From positions 2,418,001 through 2,482,000 of the forward strand of contig NZ_CP015114.1 in assembly GCF_001618885.1 (NCBI RefSeq): a stretch of DNA of 64,000 nucleotides, read 5' to 3'. The notes beneath the pieces were generated by a model. The model ran no database searches and was not told where the DNA came from. It saw only the letters and a list, made by a program, of their open reading frames with translations. Of this stretch, positions 10,249 to 18,930 are shown piece by piece (the first letter of the stretch is position 1; every line of letters begins with the position of its first letter). Source of the DNA: Staphylococcus condimenti (GTDB lineage: Bacteria > Bacillota > Bacilli > Staphylococcales > Staphylococcaceae). A program made the translations under genes and the position numbers.

Positions 10249-11645
10249 ATAGAACATTCTACTAATAAATTATCAAGAAAAACCCTAGCAGGTGCTTGGG
10301 CTATTGCATTAGGTGCAATAGCGCCTATGCTGGATTCTACGATGATTAATATCGCAATTCATCACTTAATCAAGGATTTTCATTCGTCTCTTAATATCAT
10401 TCAATGGGCCATAACAGGTTATATGCTGGCATTGGCAATGGCGGTTCCAGTGTCTGGATGGTTGATGAATAGATACAATAGTAGAGCAGTATTTATCAAT
10501 GCTACTGTCATTTTTGGCGTTATTTCTTAATTATTGGCTTAAGTACTAACGTATATCTATTTATCAGTTTGCGATTAATACAAGGATTCAGTGCGGGTAT
10601 TATAACGACTCTAATGATGTCACTTTTAGTAAAAATAGCAGGACAAGATAAGATAGGTCGAGTCATGGCAATTGTAAGTACACCTATGATATTTGGTCCC
10701 ATTTTCGGTCCAGTGCTTGGCGGATTTCTAACACAGTTTTTATCTTGGCGCTGGATATTTTTTATCAATATATTTGTAGTAATCATAGCAGTTCCATTAA
10801 TGAATAAATATATTCCGAAATTTACACCATTTAATATAGAAAAGAAATTAGATGTAGCTGGGATGATTATGCTGATTGTATTTTCTGGTTCATTTATGTA
10901 TGGCATTAATCAGTTAAGCCGAAGTAACAATCATATGTCTGCTAATATTTTCATTGTTATAGGTATTGCAAGTTTAATCTTATATATTCTCTATGATAAA
11001 AAACGACATAGTGAGACAATCCTTCCATTGTCACTATTTAAATATAAGTCTTTCTCGTTATCATTAAGAGGACTACTATTAGCTAACGCTGCGATTATGG
11101 GGCCAATGATTATATTACCGCTATTGTTTATCAATATTTATCATATGAATATGATTCAAGCTTCTTTAGCGCTCATTCCTCAAGGTGTAGGAATGTTAGT
11201 GACAAGACCATTGATTGGTAAATTAATAGATAGTAAGGGAGCAGAAATTGTAAGTCTTGTTTCAATTCTAATTTCTATCATTAGTACAATTCCATTTATT
11301 TTTATTTCGACTCATACAAGTTTATGGTGGCTATACCTCATGCTCTTTATAAGAGGAGGCAGTGTTGGGGGTATTATGCTCGGCTTTACAAGTTCAGCTT
11401 ATATCGGCTTGGCAGATAAAGACTTGTCGACCGCAGGTGTGGCTATCAATATGATAGAAAATTTAGGATCAAGTTTCGGAACAGCAATGGTTGCGACAAT
11501 AGCAGCTTTCTTTATGACTTCTAAAGTACCTTCTATAGCTCAAGAATTAAGCGGTTATCAAGGAGGGATCGCATTATCAGTTATCTTATTAATCTTCTTG
11601 TTAATACCGTCATTAAAATTAAAAGGCATCCAAAAAAACGACTAA
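10249..11645 (+). pseudogene. MFS (DHA2-type) drug transporter, broken
   Basis: The reading frame encodes a 14-helix EmrB/QacA-type efflux protein. The first part includes GAIAPMLDSTMINIA and stops at TAA 10528. The rest continues one frame away from about 10524, with RLIQGFSAG and FGPIFGPVLGGFL, to 11645. The frame change fits a single-base deletion. The start also looks lost: AAAGGAG is followed at 7-bp spacing by ATA (10249-10251) where an ATG would be expected, and the next in-frame ATG is at 10327 inside the first helix. Two separate lesions argue for a real pseudogene. A sequencing error could explain the frameshift but not both. Confidence 0.8.
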
Positions 11646-11659
11646 TATAGGATAACCAA

Positions 11660-11707
11660 GAAAAGCATGCTTGTTGTAGATATAAATACTAAAATGAGCA
11701 TGCTTTT
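11660..11707. terminator. Bidirectional terminator
   Basis: AAAAGCATGC (11661-11670) and GCATGCTTTTT (from 11698) pair with flanking A and T runs. It can end both the MFS pseudogene transcript and the converging hydrolase gene. Confidence 0.75.
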
Positions 11708-11712
11708 TAAAT

Positions 11713-12255
11713 TTATTTTAAGAAAGTATTAGTTGATTCAACTTGTGCAAAAGCTTGCAGTGCAGCAATAAAACTTGTTTGTACTTGTTCAGCATCAACT
11801 TTATTTTGACCATATTCAAGAGATCGTGTAGCTGTTGCATCTTCGATTAAAATAGGTTGATAACCTAATTCTGCAGCAGCTCTCGTAGTTGAATCTACGC
11901 ACATATGTGTCATCATTCCACAAATCACAAGTTGTTCTACATCCAATTCTTTAAGTTTGTTCTGCAGGTTGGTTTCTAAAAAGCTGTTAGGGTAATGTTT
12001 TATAATAATGTCGTCTTTTTCAGAAGGGTTCAATTCTTTTCGTAATTCAACACCTTCAGTATCTTTAACAAAGAAACTAGCATTAGGATCTTCATTAATA
12101 TGTTGTATATATATAATAGGTTGATTATCTTTTTTGAAGCGTTCTTCTAATTTTAAAACATTATCTAAAGCAGATTCCGGTTGAAATAATTCCATATTGC
12201 CGCCTTTGAAATAATCGTTTTGGATATCAATAATAATTAATGCTTGTTTTGTCAT
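11713..12255 (-). CDS. Isochorismatase-family cysteine hydrolase
   Basis: A 180-residue protein of the isochorismatase/nicotinamidase superfamily. It opens with ALIIIDIQNDYF, in which the Asp is the catalytic one, and has the cysteine motif ICGMMTHMCVDSTTRAAAELG with the nucleophilic Cys near residue 138 and the conserved cis-peptide region before it. A Lys in IIIKHYPNSF completes the usual Asp-Lys-Cys triad. Substrate cannot be told; nicotinamidase and simple amidohydrolases are possibilities. It is transcribed away from an Lrp-type regulator, which may control it. Confidence 0.85.
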   Translation of the reverse strand: MTKQALIIIDIQNDYFKGGNMELFQPESALDNVLKLEERFKKDNQPIIYIQHINEDPNASFFVKDTEGVELRKELNPSEKDDIIIKHYPNSFLETNLQNKLKELDVEQLVICGMMTHMCVDSTTRAAAELGYQPILIEDATATRSLEYGQNKVDAEQVQTSFIAALQAFAQVESTNTFLK

Positions 12256-12366
12256 AATTAAGCCTCCAACTTTTGATATTATTATTGTAATACCACTTTA
12301 AAAATAAAATAATGGTTTGATGAAAGCAGTATCATTCATTTATTTTCAACATGAAAAGGTGATTAT

Positions 12367-12750
12367 ATGGATAGTATAGATGAACAGATATTAAAACTTT
12401 TAACCGAGGATAGTCGATTGACACACAAAGAAATTGGTAAAGCGGTACATATGAGCGGTCAAGCTGTTGGTGTTAGAATTAATCAAATGATAAGTAAAGG
12501 GATAATTGAAAAATATACGATTAAACAATCATTTGATGACACGCAGTTCATAAGATTATTTTTAAATGGTCCATATTTTAAAAATATAAAGGACTTAAGT
12601 GTACAATTTAAAGAAATTGAAGATGTGTATCAAACAAGTGGACAAGCTTGTTTGATAATTATTTCTCATTTTTCTAATCAACGACTAAAAATATTTTTAT
12701 GTGAGCTATCTAAATATTGTAGGTTTACTGTAGAAGCCAAGTTAAATTAA
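12367..12750 (+). CDS. Lrp/AsnC-family transcriptional regulator
   Basis: A short 127-residue Lrp-type protein. The N-terminal helix-turn-helix begins MDSIDEQILKLLTEDSRLTHKEIGKAVHMSGQ and is followed by a reduced RAM/ligand-binding domain with VYQTSGQACLIII. The family norm is about 145-160 residues, so the C-terminus is somewhat short. It diverges from the isochorismatase-type gene across a 111-bp intergenic region, which suggests it regulates that gene and itself. The effector is unknown. Confidence 0.8.
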   Translation: MDSIDEQILKLLTEDSRLTHKEIGKAVHMSGQAVGVRINQMISKGIIEKYTIKQSFDDTQFIRLFLNGPYFKNIKDLSVQFKEIEDVYQTSGQACLIIISHFSNQRLKIFLCELSKYCRFTVEAKLN

Positions 12751-12772
12751 ACATATTAAAGAAGTGAACATT

Positions 12773-12975
12773 TTGGAAAAATCATCAGAAGTATTGCGAG
12801 ATATAATTGAATCTAAATCCAGTCACTATATAGTAAATTGCAAATACGGCAAAATCTTTCTAGATGGCAGCATCGAGTATTAAAAATTAATGTTAATGGC
12901 TATAGAAAGAGACAAAAATCTGAAGACTAAATCGATTTAAGTTGATCAATTTATGAAGAAGTAGAAGAAGAGGAT
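12773..12975 (+). pseudogene. Decayed remnant of a small gene
   Basis: Reading one frame from the TTG at 12773 gives a coherent-looking 36-residue peptide (MEKSSEVLRDIIESKSSHYI...) ending at TAA 12883. The same frame then continues with coding-like sequence (LMLMAIERDKNLKTKSI) interrupted by two more stops up to about 12975. The pattern fits a former small protein of about 70 residues that has picked up nonsense mutations. I do not recognise the family. It could instead be non-coding. Confidence 0.3.
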
Positions 12976-12986
12976 GAAAAGTAAAA

Positions 12987-13526
12987 ATGAAAATTTATTT
13001 TGTTAGGCATTCTTTAAGAGATAACAGTGTTAAGGAAGATATCATTGCGCCTTTAACTAAAGAAGGTCATCAAAAAGCTGAGTTGCTCATTGAATTCTTT
13101 CAAAATAAGAATATCGATATGATTTACGCTAGTCCATACAGAAGAGTGCTCGAAACTGTTAGACCAATCGCTGAAAGTTTAAAACTACCTATTAAGCAAG
13201 TGGATGGCTTACGTGAAAGAAAAATAGGTTGTTGGGTGGAAGATTTTTACGCATATGCTCAACAACAATGGCAAGACTTTTATTTTAAATTAGAGAATGG
13301 AGAATCCTTAAATGAAGTACAAGATCGAATTGTACAAACATATCATTCCATTGTAGAAGCCAATGATTATGAAACGCTCTTAATTGGCGGTCATGGTACA
13401 GCAATGTCATTATTATTTAATTATTTGACTAAAGGGGATTTTGATTATAATGATTTTCTTCAAATGAAGATGCCATCTGTTTATATGTGGGATACTGAGA
13501 CTAAAAAACTTACTCATATACAATAG
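12987..13526 (+). CDS. Histidine phosphatase family protein
   Basis: A 179-residue member of the phosphoglycerate mutase-like superfamily. The catalytic histidine motif is FVRHSLRD (His8; the usual RHGxT is replaced by RHSLRD), with the second core motif MIYASPYRRVLETV and the late histidine in IGGHGTAMS. Small members of this fold are broad phosphatases acting on phosphosugars or phosphorylated metabolites; the true substrate cannot be read. The ribosome binding site is weak. It stands alone, between a gene remnant and the DUF438 gene. Confidence 0.85.
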   Translation: MKIYFVRHSLRDNSVKEDIIAPLTKEGHQKAELLIEFFQNKNIDMIYASPYRRVLETVRPIAESLKLPIKQVDGLRERKIGCWVEDFYAYAQQQWQDFYFKLENGESLNEVQDRIVQTYHSIVEANDYETLLIGGHGTAMSLLFNYLTKGDFDYNDFLQMKMPSVYMWDTETKKLTHIQ

Positions 13527-13616
13527 GTATGAACATTATCGAATTTTCGTTAAGTTATTTAAGTTATACACGAGGTATAATAGTATTAAGGATAAACCAG
13601 ATTGCGGGTGTTAATA

Positions 13617-14837
13617 ATGTTTAATATAAGTTCGGTTTCAAATGAAATAAAGGAAGAAGCAAAAGGTCTAATTGATCAAAATAATCATCAAGAAGACATT
13701 CAAGACAGTTTAAAACAATTTATTCAAAATGTTTCAAACGAGGAAGTATTAGAGGCTTTGCGCCAATTATATTATATAGAAAAATTTGCAACGATTGATG
13801 ACATTGCCAATTTCATTATCAAACTTAATAAAGTTACAGAAAATCAATTAACCAAAGTCACACTTTCAGAAGACGCTGCACATCCAATTAATATTTTTAC
13901 AAAAGAAATTGAATATTTAGAGGGCTTGGTTTCTGAAACGGGACAATTATTAAAAGAAGTAGAGATGGAAAATACAGATGCCATTAAATCGTTAAAAGAT
14001 AGAGTCGCATCATTAAATGGTTTGATTGCACATTTTAATCGTAAGGAAAAGATTTTATTTCCAGTGTTAGAACGCAGAGGTATTTATATTCTTCCTCGAA
14101 AGATGTGGGCAGATGATGATATTATTCGCAATTATTTGAAACGACTGCAAAAACGTATTGAGAAAATTGGAGAAATAGAGTGGCGACATGTAGAAACAGC
14201 TTTTGTAGAATTTGAAGCGGTTTTTATTGAAATGCTAAAGCAAGAGCGTTTGCTATTAGTGCCTTTAATGCAAGACCAAATCAGTCCGGTAGAATGGGCA
14301 CAAATTGCAGCTGAAAGTAAAGCGTTTGGTTATGCAATTAAAGTTTCTAAAGTATGGGATGATCCTGAAATTGAACCGCAATCTATCGATGCGGAATTAG
14401 ATGCGAAAAAAGGAAAGCAAAATCTAAGGTTCGGCGGAGGATATTTAACAACAAAAGAAGCCGATTTAATCTTAGATAATTTACCTGTTGAAATCACATT
14501 TGTTGATAAAAATGGCGTATTCAAATACTTTAATGATTTAGTCGAATCATCTGAAATGATGTTTATTCGTACGCCTATTTCAATAGGGCGTAATGTTGCA
14601 AATTGTCATCCGCCAAAAAGTTTGAGTAAAGTAATGGCAATTATCAGAGATTTAAAAACAAAACAACGTGAGTCTGAATCAATGTGGTTTAAAAAAGGTG
14701 ACAAGTTCATATATGTCACCTATAAAGCATTATTTGATGAGAATGATGAATATGTAGGTATTTTAGAATATGTACAAGATATTCAGCCATTCTTCAATTT
14801 GCCGCAAAGAATGAAAAGAAATGCAGAAAATAAATAA
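13617..14837 (+). CDS. DUF438 / hemerythrin-like / PAS protein
   Basis: A 406-residue cytosolic protein. The start chosen is ATG 13617, after GGGTG; an in-frame TTG at 13602 has no ribosome binding site of its own. The N-terminal ~80 residues match DUF438 in style, followed by a helical hemerythrin-like region with HFNRKEKILFPVLERRG (His139 and Glu residues as candidate metal ligands). A C-terminal PAS domain (about 285-395) has PVEITFVDKNGVFKYFND and ends ALFDENDEYVGILEYVQD. The combination suggests a sensor of redox, oxygen or NO state, but its output is unknown. It shares a terminator with the converging EIIA gene. Confidence 0.8.
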   Translation: MFNISSVSNEIKEEAKGLIDQNNHQEDIQDSLKQFIQNVSNEEVLEALRQLYYIEKFATIDDIANFIIKLNKVTENQLTKVTLSEDAAHPINIFTKEIEYLEGLVSETGQLLKEVEMENTDAIKSLKDRVASLNGLIAHFNRKEKILFPVLERRGIYILPRKMWADDDIIRNYLKRLQKRIEKIGEIEWRHVETAFVEFEAVFIEMLKQERLLLVPLMQDQISPVEWAQIAAESKAFGYAIKVSKVWDDPEIEPQSIDAELDAKKGKQNLRFGGGYLTTKEADLILDNLPVEITFVDKNGVFKYFNDLVESSEMMFIRTPISIGRNVANCHPPKSLSKVMAIIRDLKTKQRESESMWFKKGDKFIYVTYKALFDENDEYVGILEYVQDIQPFFNLPQRMKRNAENK

Positions 14838-14845
14838 CAAATGAA

Positions 14846-14887
14846 AAATCATCTTCGAATTTTAAAAGAATCGAAGATGATTTTTTA
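14846..14887. terminator. Bidirectional terminator
   Basis: AAATCATCTTCGA pairs with TCGAAGATGATTT around a short loop, with A-rich and T-rich flanks. It serves the DUF438 gene and the converging EIIA gene. Confidence 0.85.
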
Positions 14888-14889
14888 AT

Positions 14890-15369
14890 TTAAGCTTTAA
14901 AGTTAGCTTGTAGGTAATCATAGATTGCATCAGTGTCTGTTAAAGTAAAGAATTCTGCTAAAGCATCTTTATCTTGAGTTTCGAAAAATGCGACAAGATC
15001 AGATAAAAGGTGAACTTGACTTGCTTTATCAGCATTTAAAATAACAAATAAGAAATCAACTGTTATATCTTTATGAGGTGAACTCATATTTTGAAAAACA
15101 ATCGAGTTTGTTAATTTAACAGGGACAATTTTAGTATTGTTTACAAATTCAGGTTCTGTATGTGGAATGGCAACATTAGGATATGCTTTGCTGATGTTAG
15201 CTAAGCTGATTGCTGTTGGATAATTTTTTTCACGTTCTAGTACGTGTTCTAAAAAGTTATCTTTTACATCTCCTAATTTATATAATGCTTCTGATACTTC
15301 TGTAAAAACTTCTTCTTTACTAGTGGCATTCGATACGAATACGCTATCTTTAGAAAATAAATAACTCAT
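14890..15369 (-). CDS. Orphan PTS EIIA (fructose/mannitol/galactitol type)
   Basis: A 159-residue PTS EIIA domain. The phospho-accepting histidine is His70 in NVAIPHTEPEF, followed by the usual hydrophobic core LTNSIVFQNM and the C-terminal helix region. Such domains pass phosphate from HPr to an EIIB. No EIIB or EIIC gene adjoins it, so it may serve a permease elsewhere or act as a regulator. The ribosome binding site GGAGCAG is present. The closest family by eye is the galactitol-type EIIA rather than MtlF. Confidence 0.85.
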   Translation of the reverse strand: MSYLFSKDSVFVSNATSKEEVFTEVSEALYKLGDVKDNFLEHVLEREKNYPTAISLANISKAYPNVAIPHTEPEFVNNTKIVPVKLTNSIVFQNMSSPHKDITVDFLFVILNADKASQVHLLSDLVAFFETQDKDALAEFFTLTDTDAIYDYLQANFKA

Positions 15370-15546
15370 AAGTTGCTGCTCCTTCTTCGATGTATATTAG
15401 TTAACATTTTTTCTTTTCAATTAAAGTATAGAATTTTGAATAGATGTACGTCAACTTATTAATTGAAAGTACGCATAATTAAATTTTGAAATGACAGTAT
15501 TTTGTCATAATTAAAACGATCACGTTTTAGCAACAGCATACATTAC

Positions 15547-16068
15547 TTATAATTCAGCTTCTTTCAAAGCAATACGAATGTGTTCTAAATGATGGTCTCC
15601 ATGCCAAGCCATTTTGGAAATAAGGTCTGCTAAATTTTGAACACCTCCATCAGGATGGTACATTGTACGGAAATAAGCTTCTACTGGTAATGAAGATAAT
15701 AACGATGCCCAGCGTTTATGGATGCCATTGATAAGGTCTAAAGAATATTCTAAAGGAACTTCGTTATCCGGCAATTCAGCCCATTCGTTTTCTTCGAATG
15801 AACATACATTGGGCTGATTTTCAGTCAAAATTAATTTTGTACGAATAAACCCATGCATATGTGCATCGGCAATATGATGTACTAAAGTTTGGACATCCCA
15901 ACTTCCTTCTCTGTATGTTGCCTGCCGTGCAGTCTGTGATAGATTGCTAGTCAATGTTGTTAATTCCTCAGGTAATTTTTCTATTGCATCAATCCACCCT
16001 TCAATATCAGCACGATTGAAAGTTTCCGGCTGTACATAATGGCCAATTGGATATTGATTCTTCAACAT
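15547..16068 (-). CDS. YfiT-type DinB-fold protein (putative bacillithiol transferase)
   Basis: A 173-residue DinB/YfiT four-helix protein. The start is taken at the ATG complementary to 16066-16068 because GAGGGG lies just upstream; an earlier ATG six codons before sits on the far side of that site. The YfiT hallmarks are YPIGHYVQPE, YREGSWDVQTLVHHIADAHMH and the C-terminal WHGDHHLEHI, which together supply the three metal-binding histidines. B. subtilis YfiT binds nickel, and relatives transfer bacillithiol to electrophiles. The exact reaction here is inference. It appears to be a single-gene unit. Confidence 0.8.
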   Translation of the reverse strand: MLKNQYPIGHYVQPETFNRADIEGWIDAIEKLPEELTTLTSNLSQTARQATYREGSWDVQTLVHHIADAHMHGFIRTKLILTENQPNVCSFEENEWAELPDNEVPLEYSLDLINGIHKRWASLLSSLPVEAYFRTMYHPDGGVQNLADLISKMAWHGDHHLEHIRIALKEAEL

Positions 16069-16206
16069 ATTATCCCCTCGATTCATTTAGTTAAAATTAG
16101 TATATCACTTTTATCTTGAAGGACGAATAATTCTCTCGAAAAGAGCAAAATATTACGATTTGATGAAAACCTTTTCGAAAAATATTTTGAATTAGTATGT
16201 TTTTTA

Positions 16207-16259
16207 TTGTCAAAACGTTTTCAGTATGACATACTTTAAAATAATTAGTATGACACATT
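16207..16259 (+). promoter_or_regulatory. ppdK promoter with cre-like and CcpN-like sites
   Basis: A promoter reads TTGTCA at 16207-16212 and CATACT at 16230-16235 (17-bp spacer). Between them lies TCAAAACGTTTTCA (16210-16223), one mismatch from a perfect CcpA cre palindrome. TATGACATACT at 16225-16235 fits the B. subtilis CcpN operator TRTGHYATAYW exactly and covers the -10. TATGACACATT at 16249-16259 repeats it with one mismatch, 24 bp later. The layout predicts repression under glycolytic conditions. Confidence 0.6.
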
Positions 16260-16287
16260 AAAAAGAAATATATGAGGTGATCTACAA

Positions 16288-18930
16288 ATGACAAAATACA
16301 TTTATGCATTTTCAGAAGGTAGTCAAGCTATGAAAGATCTTCTAGGAGGAAAGGGAGCCAATCTTGCAGAAATGAAACGACTTGGTTTGCCTGTTCCAGA
16401 TGGTTTTACAATTACAACAGAAGCTTGTATTGAATACTTGAAACATGGTTCAACACTGTCAGATGAATTAAAAGAAGAATTACATAATCAATTGGCAGCA
16501 TTCTCAGAACGTACTGGCAAAGCATTTTCATCAGATGAAAATTTATTACTTGTATCTGTACGCAGCGGGGCTAAAATTTCAATGCCTGGTATGATGGATA
16601 CAATTTTAAATTTAGGTTTAAATGATGAAAACGTTGAAAAATTAGCAGATAAAACAGGTGATGCACGTTTTGCTTATGACTGTTATAGACGTTTGCTGCA
16701 AATGTTCGGTCAAGTCGTATACGGCATTCAAATGAATGCGTTCGATCAATACTTTGATAAATATAAAGAAGAACATGGATACGAAGTAGATGCAGATATT
16801 CCAGCTGAAGGTTTAAAAGAAATTAGTGACCGCTTCAAAGAAATCTATGTTGAAGAAGTATACAAACCTTTCCCTCAAGAACCACTCAAACAATTAACAG
16901 AAGCAGTAGAAGCGGTATTCAAATCATGGGACAACGACCGCGCACGTGTGTATCGTGACTTGAACGACATTCCACACGACATCGGTACTGCAGTCAATGT
17001 TCAAGAAATGGTATTCGGCAACAGCGGTGACCGCAGCGGCACAGGCGTTGCATTTACACGCAACCCAGTAACTGGCGAAAATAAACTGTTTGGTGAATAT
17101 CTACTGAATGCACAAGGGGAAGATGTAGTAGCAGGCATTCGCACACCAAAGGAAATTGCAACATTAAATTCACAAATGCCAGATGTATACCAAGAATTTG
17201 TCGACGTGACTGAAAAACTAGAAACACACTATAAAGACATGCAAGATATTGAATTTACAATAGAAAATGCAAAACTCTATATCTTACAAACACGTAACGG
17301 CAAACGCACAGCTAAAGCCGCAATGAAAATTGCAGTCGATTTAGTAGATGAAGGTGTCATTACAAAAGATGAGGCGCTGACAAAGGTTGATGTGAAATCT
17401 ATCGATACATTACTGCACCCAGCTTTTGAAGAAAAAGCATTAGAAGCTGCAGAAGCAATTTCTGAAGCAGGCTTGCCAGCAAGTCCAGGTGCATCAACAG
17501 GAAAAGTTGTCTTTTCAGCTGAAGACGCTAAAACACAAGCTGAACAAGGGGAAAAGGTCATCTTAATGCGACCAGAAACATCACCAGAAGACATTGAAGG
17601 TATGGTAGCGAGTGAAGCGATTGTGACAACACATGGCGGTATGACATCACATGCTGCAGTTGTAGCACGTGGCATGGGTAAATGCTGTGTAACGGGATGC
17701 TCAAATTTAAATATTGATACAGAAAATAAAGTCGTGAACTATCACGGTAAACAAATTCATGAAGGTGATGTGATTTCAGTAGATGGTTCAACTGGAAATA
17801 TTTACCTTGGTGAGATTGAAACGACAAGTGCTGAACATAGTGAAGAATTCGACCGCTTTATGCAATGGGCAGAAGAAGCTGCGCGTTTAGGTGTACGTAT
17901 GAATGCAGAAACGCCAACGGATATTCAAGCAGGCTACCAATTTGATGCATCAGGCATTGGACTTGTCCGTACTGAGCACATGTTCTTCGGTGCAGAACGT
18001 TTAGTACAAATGCGTCGTTTCATCCTAGCTTCTTCAAAAGAAGAACGTGTAGATGCATTAAATGAAATTCGCAAATACCAAACAGAAGACTTTGAAGAAA
18101 TCTTCAGATTATCAAATGGCCGTCCGACTATTGTACGTTTACTCGATCCACCATTACATGAATTCCTTCCAAAATCAGATGAAGAAATTCAAATTGTATC
18201 TAATCAATTAGATGTGCAGCCGGATATATTGAAAAAACGTTTGAATGACTTGCATGAAGTAAATCCGATGCTCGGACACCGTGGTTGCCGTTTAGCTGTC
18301 ACATATCCGGAACTTGCTGAAATGCAGGCTGAAGCGATTATCGGCAGTGTCATGCGTTTGAAGAACGAAGGTATTGAAAGCAAACCAGAAATCATGATAC
18401 CGCTTGTATCAACAGTAGAAGAATTTAAAACGTTGAAAGACACAATTCAGACAACAGTTTCTGAATTAGAAGAAAAAGAAAGCAAGACAGTCAACTATCT
18501 TATTGGTACAATGATAGAAACACCTAGAGCGTGCTTAATCGCAGGTCAATTAGCACAAGAATCTGAGTTCTTCAGCTTTGGTACAAATGATTTAACGCAA
18601 TTGACTTATGGTTTCTCACGCGATGATGCGGGTAAATTCATTGGTGAATATATTAATAGAGACTTGTTAACAATTGATCCGTTCCAAACATTGGATGTTG
18701 ATGGCGTAGGACAATTGATTAAGACAGCAGTTGAACAAGCAAAAGCCAGCAACCCTCAAATTAAAATTGGAGTTTGCGGTGAACTTGGCGGCGATCCAAA
18801 ATCAATTCATTTCTTTAACGATTTAGCAATTGATTATGTATCTTGCTCACCTTTCCGAGTGCCAGGCGCGATTTTAGCTGCTGCACAAAGTCAGGTAGAA
18901 AGCGAGAGATTGGTCGGTGGAAACAAATAA
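16288..18930 (+). CDS. ppdK: Pyruvate, phosphate dikinase
   Basis: Converts pyruvate, ATP and phosphate to PEP, AMP and PPi, reversibly; in staphylococci it allows PEP formation from pyruvate. The 880-residue length is normal. The N-terminal nucleotide-binding domain begins with the LLGGKGANLAEM motif and includes VSVRSGAKISMPGMMDTILN. The swivelling domain has GGMTSHAAVV, with the catalytic His455 and the regulatory Thr453. The C-terminal PEP/pyruvate barrel has GVCGELGG with Cys830. GAGGTGAT precedes the ATG. The regulatory protein gene overlaps its end by 14 bp. CcpN-like and cre-like sites in the promoter suggest carbon-source control. Confidence 0.97.
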   Translation: MTKYIYAFSEGSQAMKDLLGGKGANLAEMKRLGLPVPDGFTITTEACIEYLKHGSTLSDELKEELHNQLAAFSERTGKAFSSDENLLLVSVRSGAKISMPGMMDTILNLGLNDENVEKLADKTGDARFAYDCYRRLLQMFGQVVYGIQMNAFDQYFDKYKEEHGYEVDADIPAEGLKEISDRFKEIYVEEVYKPFPQEPLKQLTEAVEAVFKSWDNDRARVYRDLNDIPHDIGTAVNVQEMVFGNSGDRSGTGVAFTRNPVTGENKLFGEYLLNAQGEDVVAGIRTPKEIATLNSQMPDVYQEFVDVTEKLETHYKDMQDIEFTIENAKLYILQTRNGKRTAKAAMKIAVDLVDEGVITKDEALTKVDVKSIDTLLHPAFEEKALEAAEAISEAGLPASPGASTGKVVFSAEDAKTQAEQGEKVILMRPETSPEDIEGMVASEAIVTTHGGMTSHAAVVARGMGKCCVTGCSNLNIDTENKVVNYHGKQIHEGDVISVDGSTGNIYLGEIETTSAEHSEEFDRFMQWAEEAARLGVRMNAETPTDIQAGYQFDASGIGLVRTEHMFFGAERLVQMRRFILASSKEERVDALNEIRKYQTEDFEEIFRLSNGRPTIVRLLDPPLHEFLPKSDEEIQIVSNQLDVQPDILKKRLNDLHEVNPMLGHRGCRLAVTYPELAEMQAEAIIGSVMRLKNEGIESKPEIMIPLVSTVEEFKTLKDTIQTTVSELEEKESKTVNYLIGTMIETPRACLIAGQLAQESEFFSFGTNDLTQLTYGFSRDDAGKFIGEYINRDLLTIDPFQTLDVDGVGQLIKTAVEQAKASNPQIKIGVCGELGGDPKSIHFFNDLAIDYVSCSPFRVPGAILAAAQSQVESERLVGGNK

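Noticed and set aside
10520..10906. Minus-strand ORF of 128 codons opposite the MFS pseudogene
   Set aside because: It is a shadow of the transporter frame; hydrophobic complement composition and no start signals.
16097..16309. Minus-strand ORF of 70 codons over the ppdK promoter
   Set aside because: It overlaps the promoter and operators; no ribosome binding site and no recognisable features.
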